Source: Brevibacillus_H ginsengisoli
GTDB lineage: Bacteria; Bacillota; Bacilli; Brevibacillales; Brevibacillaceae
Assembly (NCBI RefSeq): GCF_050113715.1
Contig: NZ_JBNJQR010000003.1
Coordinates: 186,001-250,000, forward strand
Direction of reading: 5' to 3'
Length of the DNA: 64,000 nucleotides
The notes under the pieces are model-generated. The model made no database searches. It saw only the letters and a list, made by a program, of their open reading frames with translations, and was not told the DNA's origin. This document shows positions 59,357 through 64,000 of the stretch, piece after piece. The position numbers and the translations under genes were made by a program. How positions within the stretch are numbered: the first letter of the stretch is position 1; every line of letters begins with the position of its first letter.

Positions 59357-59761
59357 ATGGAATACTCGACTTTCGGAAGACATGTTGCCGTTGATACTTG
59401 GGGTGTTCAATTCGACCTTTTAAACAACGCAGATTTTTTAAAGCAACAAATGATTGAGGCAGCAGAAGCCTGCGGAGCTACCGTATTAAGCGTTCAATCG
59501 AAGCAATTTTCTCCACAAGGAGCCACCGTTTTGGTGCTTCTCTCGGAAAGCCATTTGTCCATTCACACCTATCCTGAGCGCGGTTTTGCAGCGCTGGATT
59601 GCTACACATGTGGTGAAACGGTTGATCCTCAAATCGCAATTGACTACATGGTCTCTGTTTTGAAACCAACACAAGTTCATGCGAAGAAATTGGTTCGCGG
59701 TATCGGGGAGCTTCAAGTAATGGATCCAGAAGTTAAAGTTCCTGTTACAGTAAAGAAGTAA
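59357..59761 (+). CDS. speH: S-adenosylmethionine decarboxylase proenzyme
   Basis: 134 residues. It makes decarboxylated SAM, the aminopropyl donor for spermidine. The self-cleavage site is SESHLSIHTYPE: cleavage before Ser65 yields the pyruvoyl group; His70 and Cys85 (CYTCG) complete the active site. Length fits the prokaryotic class 1B enzyme (SpeH/SpeD). The start is the ATG following AAGGGGG. It complements the SpeA-type decarboxylase encoded 6 kb upstream. Confidence 0.95.
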   Translation: MEYSTFGRHVAVDTWGVQFDLLNNADFLKQQMIEAAEACGATVLSVQSKQFSPQGATVLVLLSESHLSIHTYPERGFAALDCYTCGETVDPQIAIDYMVSVLKPTQVHAKKLVRGIGELQVMDPEVKVPVTVKK

Positions 59762-59790
59762 TTACCGCGTCGTCAGAATAAAATGCAAAA

Positions 59791-59817
59791 GGGTGCTCAT
59801 GTAGCACCCTTTTTTTA
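59791..59817 (+). terminator. Rho-independent terminator
   Basis: Perfect seven-base stem GGGTGCT/AGCACCC with a five-base loop and seven T, between speH and the converging lipoprotein gene. Confidence 0.93.
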
Positions 59818-59820
59818 TTT

Positions 59821-60504
59821 TTATCTGAATGGGGCTGTGACCGTACGCCCCAAATCTCGGACCAAGGCGCCGAAATCCCTGGTCGCGTTGGCCATGTTAG
59901 GGCCTACAGTTGTGGGGCCAGTTACCATTGAATGTCCGTATCCCTTGACGCCCTGGGCTAGTGTACGAATGCGTGTAACCATTGTCGCGTCAGAGGTAAT
60001 GCGGATGTTGTAGTTTGGAGCTATGGAATGAACGGCCGAATAGACTTGTTTCTCAATCACGCGCTTTTGGGTAACGGTTTGATTGGTCGCATGAGTATTG
60101 ATCCCGACAACGATATCATGGCCAGAAACAACTGCCGTAGCCCCCTGTACTCCAGGTACCTGATCTGCCACTTTGGTGACACGGTCAGCCAATTTTTGAT
60201 CAAATGCCGTTTGGGAGTTCTGTGCATTTGGTGTTGTAGCGGTTCCGGTTGTTCCTGCAGTACCGGTAGTTCCGGCTGTTCCAGTTCTTCCAGGTGTAGC
60301 TGTAGTACCTGGATGACCTGGATATCCAGACTGATGAGTAGAAGACCATCCAACATTTCCGGCAGGATGCACAGCATTGTAATTTTGAACTTGGGTCGTT
60401 TGTGGTGTCGTGCGTGGAGGAGCAGCTTTATACGAACCACAAGCGGTTAGGGACGAGGCAATGATCAAACAAGACACAGGATAGATCCACTGCTTCATTT
60501 TCAT
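59821..60504 (-). CDS. YhcN/YlaJ-family sporulation lipoprotein
   Basis: 227 residues. Lipobox LTAC, then a collagen-like low-complexity stretch (GRTGTAGTTGTAGTTGTA near residues 72-90), followed by the YhcN/YlaJ domain: FDQKLADRVTKVADQVPGVQ, GATAVVSGHDIVVGINT, EKQVYSAVHSIAPNYNIRIT and TRIRTLAQGV. In Bacillus this family is made in the forespore and found in the spore membrane. The Gly-Thr repeat is an unusual insertion. GGAGG precedes the ATG. Confidence 0.85.
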   Translation of the reverse strand: MKMKQWIYPVSCLIIASSLTACGSYKAAPPRTTPQTTQVQNYNAVHPAGNVGWSSTHQSGYPGHPGTTATPGRTGTAGTTGTAGTTGTATTPNAQNSQTAFDQKLADRVTKVADQVPGVQGATAVVSGHDIVVGINTHATNQTVTQKRVIEKQVYSAVHSIAPNYNIRITSDATMVTRIRTLAQGVKGYGHSMVTGPTTVGPNMANATRDFGALVRDLGRTVTAPFR

Positions 60505-60635
60505 TTTCCCACCTCCACCTTTATTTTGCGTAAAGACGGAGTTAATACTCAGGAATGTAACGCCAGCAATTGTGTGAGAGGCTAGTCGACATTTTCTCTG
60601 AGAACACTTCCCTTTACAAAATTTACATTGATACG

Positions 60636-60664
60636 TTGTGAAACTTACATCAAACTGTTAAGAT
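60636..60664 (+). promoter_or_regulatory. typA promoter
   Basis: TTGTGA (60636-60641), 17 bases, TAAGAT (60659-60664), about 34 bases before the typA start. Confidence 0.65.
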
Positions 60665-60697
60665 GGAGTGTATGTGTTAGACATGAGGGAGGAAATT

Positions 60698-62542
60698 ATG
60701 AAACGCCTTGACATTCGCAACATCGCAATTATCGCACACGTTGACCACGGGAAAACGACTTTGGTAGATAAATTGCTGATTCAATCGGGTACATTCCGCA
60801 GTAATCAACAGGTTGAAGAACGAATGATGGATTCCAACGATCTGGAGCGTGAACGTGGAATCACCATTTTGGCAAAAACGACTTCTGTAAAATATCAAGA
60901 CTATACGATAAATATTTTGGATACACCTGGACACGCTGACTTCGGTGGAGAAGTTGAGCGGATCATGAGCATGGTGGACGGAGTATTGTTGATTGTAGAC
61001 GCGTTTGAAGGCTGTATGCCACAAACTCGCTTCGTGCTTCGCAAAGCACTGGAAGCAAAAGTTACTCCGATTGTTGTATTGAACAAAATTGACCGTGAGA
61101 ACGCTCGTCCACAAGAAGTGATTAACGAGATTTACGATTTGTTCATTGATTTGGATGCGACAGAAGATCAATTGGACTTCCCAATCGTATATGCCTCTGG
61201 TCTTCAAGGAATCGCCGGATATGAACCAGACAAATTAGAGGGCGATTTAAAGCCATTGTTTGATTCGATTATCGAGCACATGCCTGCACCTGAAGCAGAC
61301 GAGAACGCTCCGTTGCAATTGCAAGTAACCATGCTTGATTATAACGACTTCCTTGGTCGTATCGGGATTGGCCGTATTTATCATGGAACCGTGAATGTTA
61401 ACGACTCCGTGTTGGTCATGAAGCGTGATGGATCTTCCAAACGCATGCGCATCCAAAAGCTGTTCGGCTTCTCTGGTTTGCAACGTGTGGAACAGAAAAC
61501 GGCCAAAGCAGGCGATATCGTAGCCGTTGCTGGTTTGGAGGATATTAACGTAGGGGAAACCGTTTGTGATCCAGAAAATCCAAATCCACTTCCACTGTTG
61601 AATATCGATGAACCAACCCTGCAAATGACTTTCGTGGTAAACAACAGCCCATTTGCAGGACGTGAAGGTAAACACGTTACCTCCCGCAAATTGCGTGATC
61701 GACTTATGGATGAGTTGGAAACGGACGTCTCTCTTCGTGTGGATGAATCCGATTCTGCCGATGCCTTTATCGTATCGGGTCGTGGGGAATTGCATCTATC
61801 GATCTTGGTCGAGAATATGCGCCGTGAAGGATATGAATTGGCTGTCTCCAAACCAGAGGTCATCATTCGAGAAATCGATGGCATGAAAATGGAGCCAGCT
61901 GAGCGATTAATTGTTGACGTACCGGAAGAGTATACCGGACCTGTTATGGAAACATTGGGGATGCGCAAAGCCGAAATGGTTAACATGGTGAATAATGGAT
62001 TTGGTCAAGTTCGCTTGGAGTTCATTATCCCATCCCGCGGATTGATTGGTTACCGTACAGAGTTCTTAACCATCACACGTGGATACGGAATTCTTAATCA
62101 CTCTTTTGACAGTTATCGTCCATTGATTCAGTCAGAGGTAGGCGGACGCCATGCGGGTGTGCTGATTTCCAGTGAAACAGGAACAGCTTCAGCCTATGGT
62201 TTAATGTCCGTAGAAGATCGCGGAATTATGTTCATCGAACCAGGTACAGAAGTGTACGAAGGAATGATCGTCGGTGAGCACAGCCGTGATAATGACTTGA
62301 CTGTAAACATCTGTAAAGAAAAGCAAAAGACCAACGTTCGTTCCGCAACCAAGGATGAGACAGTAAAATTGAAGTCCGCTCGTCTGCTTACTTTGGAAGA
62401 AGCGCTTGAATATCTCAACGATGACGAGCTTTGTGAAGTTACGCCACTTTCGGTTCGCTTGCGTAAAAAGTACTTGAATAAAACGGATCGTGAGCGTGCA
62501 TCCAGATCATCAAAACGTTGGGATGCCCAACCACTAGCTTAA
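60698..62542 (+). CDS. typA: Ribosome-associated translational GTPase TypA/BipA
   Basis: 614 residues. AHVDHGKTT (G1), ERGITI (switch I), DTPGHADFGGE (G3) and NKID (G4) form the GTPase, with EF-G-like domains and the BipA-specific C-terminal domain (GTASAYGLMSVEDRG, EYTGPVMETLG). It binds the ribosome and affects assembly and stress translation. The start is the ATG with AGGGAGG upstream; the open frame continues 10 codons further without a ribosome site. In B. subtilis this gene is ylaG, followed by ylaH, as here after an intervening nfo. Confidence 0.97.
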   Translation: MKRLDIRNIAIIAHVDHGKTTLVDKLLIQSGTFRSNQQVEERMMDSNDLERERGITILAKTTSVKYQDYTINILDTPGHADFGGEVERIMSMVDGVLLIVDAFEGCMPQTRFVLRKALEAKVTPIVVLNKIDRENARPQEVINEIYDLFIDLDATEDQLDFPIVYASGLQGIAGYEPDKLEGDLKPLFDSIIEHMPAPEADENAPLQLQVTMLDYNDFLGRIGIGRIYHGTVNVNDSVLVMKRDGSSKRMRIQKLFGFSGLQRVEQKTAKAGDIVAVAGLEDINVGETVCDPENPNPLPLLNIDEPTLQMTFVVNNSPFAGREGKHVTSRKLRDRLMDELETDVSLRVDESDSADAFIVSGRGELHLSILVENMRREGYELAVSKPEVIIREIDGMKMEPAERLIVDVPEEYTGPVMETLGMRKAEMVNMVNNGFGQVRLEFIIPSRGLIGYRTEFLTITRGYGILNHSFDSYRPLIQSEVGGRHAGVLISSETGTASAYGLMSVEDRGIMFIEPGTEVYEGMIVGEHSRDNDLTVNICKEKQKTNVRSATKDETVKLKSARLLTLEEALEYLNDDELCEVTPLSVRLRKKYLNKTDRERASRSSKRWDAQPLA

Positions 62543-62599
62543 GTCCAAGTAACATCTGAATAACCTGCAATGCATCTCTCATTGGAGATGCTTACTGAA

Positions 62600-62641
62600 G
62601 CCGTTTTGGATGCCACGTGTATCCAAAGCGGTTTTCATTTT
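62600..62641 (+). terminator. Terminator after typA
   Basis: CCGTTTTGGAT/ATCCAAAGCGG stem with a nine-base loop and TTTTCATTTTT tail. A second smaller hairpin GCATCTC/GAGATGC lies just upstream. Confidence 0.88.
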
Positions 62642-62704
62642 TGACAGGCCGTATGGCAACTGATAAAGTAATCTTGTTAGAAGCGTAACGTTAGAGGTGA
62701 AACT

Positions 62705-63547
62705 GTGAAAATCGGATGTCATATTAGTGTGGCCAAAGGCCTTGAACAAGCAACCAAAGTCGCAATTGAAATGGGCGCTCAATCTTTTCAGGTGTTCACC
62801 AAGAATCCCCGCGGCTTAAAGCCGAAGAAGGTTGATTACAAGGACGCGGAAAAAGGCGTCGCCTTGATGAAGAAGCATGATATTACCTTAGTTTGTCATA
62901 CGCCATACATAACCAATTTGTCTACACCGAAAGAGGATTTGCAAGAAGCAACCATTCGTTCCATTCTTGAAGATTTACATATCGCGGAAGCGTATGGAGC
63001 CGTTGGTGCGGTTGTTCACTGCGGGAAGCATGTAGGAGAAGGCGAAGAGTACGGCACCAAACGAATGGTTGAGACGCTTGATCTCATCCTTGAGCAGTAC
63101 AACGGACCTGTAAAGCTGTTGCTGGAGAATACAGCGGGACAAGGCTCTGAGCTTGGGCTTACAGTCGAGAACCTGATGAACATTCGAGGTGCGACGAAGT
63201 ACCCAGAAAAAATAGGCTTTTGCTTTGATACCTGCCACTCTTTTGCGGCGGGACAATGGAACCTGGAGTCCTTCGACAAGCTGGTAGAAGAAATGGAGAA
63301 AACCGGCTATCTGGAAAATCTGGTCGCGATTCATTTTAATGACAGTAAAGCGCCGTTCGCAAGCCTTAAGGACCGCCATGAAAAAATCGGCAAAGGGGAA
63401 ATCGGTAGTGAGGCCCTCGCCAAATTCTTGACTAGCGAGAAGTTTGAACATCTTCCGATCGTACTCGAAACGCCAGCAGAGGATGAACGCGAGTATGCGG
63501 ATGAAATGGTGTACCTACAACAACTAAGAGAAGCGGGAGCCAAGTAG
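62705..63547 (+). CDS. nfo: Endonuclease IV (AP endonuclease)
   Basis: 280 residues. A zinc TIM barrel that nicks DNA at abasic sites. GCHISVAKGLEQA at the start, CHTPYITNLSTP, VVHCGKH, LLLENTAGQG, GFCFDTCHSFAAG, AIHFNDSKAPFAS, DRHEKIGKGEIG hold the nine metal ligands in family order. The start is GTG with AGAGGTG upstream. It is followed after 25 bases by the YlaH-like gene and likely co-transcribed. Confidence 0.96.
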   Translation: MKIGCHISVAKGLEQATKVAIEMGAQSFQVFTKNPRGLKPKKVDYKDAEKGVALMKKHDITLVCHTPYITNLSTPKEDLQEATIRSILEDLHIAEAYGAVGAVVHCGKHVGEGEEYGTKRMVETLDLILEQYNGPVKLLLENTAGQGSELGLTVENLMNIRGATKYPEKIGFCFDTCHSFAAGQWNLESFDKLVEEMEKTGYLENLVAIHFNDSKAPFASLKDRHEKIGKGEIGSEALAKFLTSEKFEHLPIVLETPAEDEREYADEMVYLQQLREAGAK

Positions 63548-63572
63548 AAATAGTCAGACGGGGGAGAAACGG

Positions 63573-63896
63573 ATGGAATGGTTTGATCTGGTTTCCACTT
63601 ATGAACCAACCAATAATCCACTCAGCACCTATGATCAATTGCGCCTTTGGTTTGATCATATGCGGACGTATGTTATCTTTATTTACCTGATTCTCTTGTA
63701 CTACACAGGGTTTGCTCCCAAGGGACGGATGCCGATCCTCAAAACGCTTCTGTTAATCGTGGTGCTATTCATGGGAGCGATGCTGTTCAGTGTTTTGGAT
63801 ATTATGAATTTACCTGTGAGAAGTGCGCTGTTTGTCGCGCTGATCATTATGGCATTAGCACGTTTACGTCGAAAAGATTTACGAGAGGAAGCCTAG
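63573..63896 (+). CDS. ylaH: YlaH-like membrane protein
   Basis: 107 residues. A short N-terminus with NPLSTYDQLRLWFDHM is followed by three hydrophobic helices (YVIFIYLILLYYTGF, ILKTLLLIVVLFMGAMLFSV, ALFVALIIMALARL). Size, helix layout and position after typA match YlaH of Bacillus. GGGGGAGA precedes the ATG. Function unknown. Confidence 0.83.
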   Translation: MEWFDLVSTYEPTNNPLSTYDQLRLWFDHMRTYVIFIYLILLYYTGFAPKGRMPILKTLLLIVVLFMGAMLFSVLDIMNLPVRSALFVALIIMALARLRRKDLREEA

Positions 63897-63905
63897 GGGG
63901 CACGT

Positions 63906-64000
63906 ATGAAACTGGAAGATGCACTGTTTAACTGGCTGCAAATTAAAGTCGTTTCAGAAGCCAGATTGAATGACCGTTCAGCGAAGGATACATTGAACTT
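63906..64000 (+). CDS. Start of a YlaL-like gene (partial)
   Basis: Only the first 31 codons are in the window: MKLEDALFNWLQIKVVSEA, then RLNDRSAKDTLNF. AGGGGG lies five bases before the ATG and nine bases after the YlaH-like stop. The start resembles YlaL, a small conserved protein encoded near typA in Bacillus, by memory of that protein only. Confidence 0.5.
   Translation, partial: MKLEDALFNWLQIKVVSEARLNDRSAKDTLN

Noticed and set aside
1..64000. CRISPR arrays, tRNA or rRNA genes, prophage or intact insertion sequences
   Set aside because: Scanned for regularly spaced repeats, clover-leaf patterns and transposase or integrase proteins; none seen.

Overview
The window looks like the chromosome of a low-to-moderate GC, spore-forming Bacillales bacterium, most likely Brevibacillus or a close relative. 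This is inferred from gene content, not from a search. The evidence is: a YlaJ/YhcN-type sporulation lipoprotein, a typA-ylaH-like pair, an SR1P-type small protein, DUF1054 (YktB), DUF3055, DUF1885, DUF4446 and DUF2500 proteins, a lysine riboswitch, strong AGGAGG ribosome binding sites, frequent TTG/GTG starts, and many hairpin-plus-U-run terminators. No rRNA, tRNA, CRISPR array, intact insertion sequence or prophage was seen.

Layout, left to right. 1-9.7 kb: tail of a probable GntR regulator, an ABC ATPase with no permease, a lipoprotein, an LD-carboxypeptidase/M20 pair, a reductase, the threonine-to-glycine pair kbl-tdh, and an MFS pump with its MarR repressor. 9.9-16.2 kb: a PBP4-type carboxypeptidase built of two complete modules, then a cluster of membrane proteins with zinc ribbons (Yip1-like and TcaA-like). 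16.2-21.4 kb: housekeeping and small genes (DUF2500, sirtuin, dienelactone hydrolase-like, YbaK, GNAT, YitT, TauE). 21.4-27 kb: a molybdate locus with modC, modB, two different modA genes, one carrying a copper-amine-oxidase-type N-domain, and a divergent HTH/PBP-like regulator. Repeated AT-rich half-sites lie in both control regions. 27-34.3 kb: a more accessory-looking stretch with a nuclease lipoprotein, a UvrA-like ABC protein of higher GC, a DHFR-like protein, an alpha/beta hydrolase, small ORFs and gene-free DNA with remnants.

34.4-39 kb holds a non-homologous end-joining set: ku overlaps a stand-alone DNA ligase, and a stand-alone LigD-type polymerase lies 2 kb further on beyond a cell-wall amidase and a polysaccharide deacetylase. 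A methionine aminopeptidase follows. 39.8-43.3 kb is a lysine-riboswitch-controlled operon for the acetylase branch of diaminopimelate/lysine synthesis (dapH, a class III aminotransferase, dapL). The region after it has a small DnaA-box cluster. 43.5-50 kb: secreted and DUF proteins, a beta-lactamase-like gene whose promoter spacer contains an SOS (LexA/DinR) box, a Hpr-like MarR regulator, a CcoG/FixG-like membrane protein lacking the ferredoxin domain, and SR1P. 50-64 kb: a beta-propeller secreted protein, polyamine genes (speA-type decarboxylase and, 6 kb away, speH), a nitronate monooxygenase-like protein, tandem-PilZ and DUF4446 genes, the YlaJ-like lipoprotein, typA, endonuclease IV, and the start of a ylaL-like gene.

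No clearly new multi-gene defence or mobile system was found. The points most worth checking are the molybdate regulon with its fused ModA, the aminotransferase in the dap operon, the SOS-controlled beta-lactamase-like gene, the DnaA-box cluster, the double PBP4, the ferredoxin-less CcoG, and an ORF-free stretch with interleaved complementary segments.
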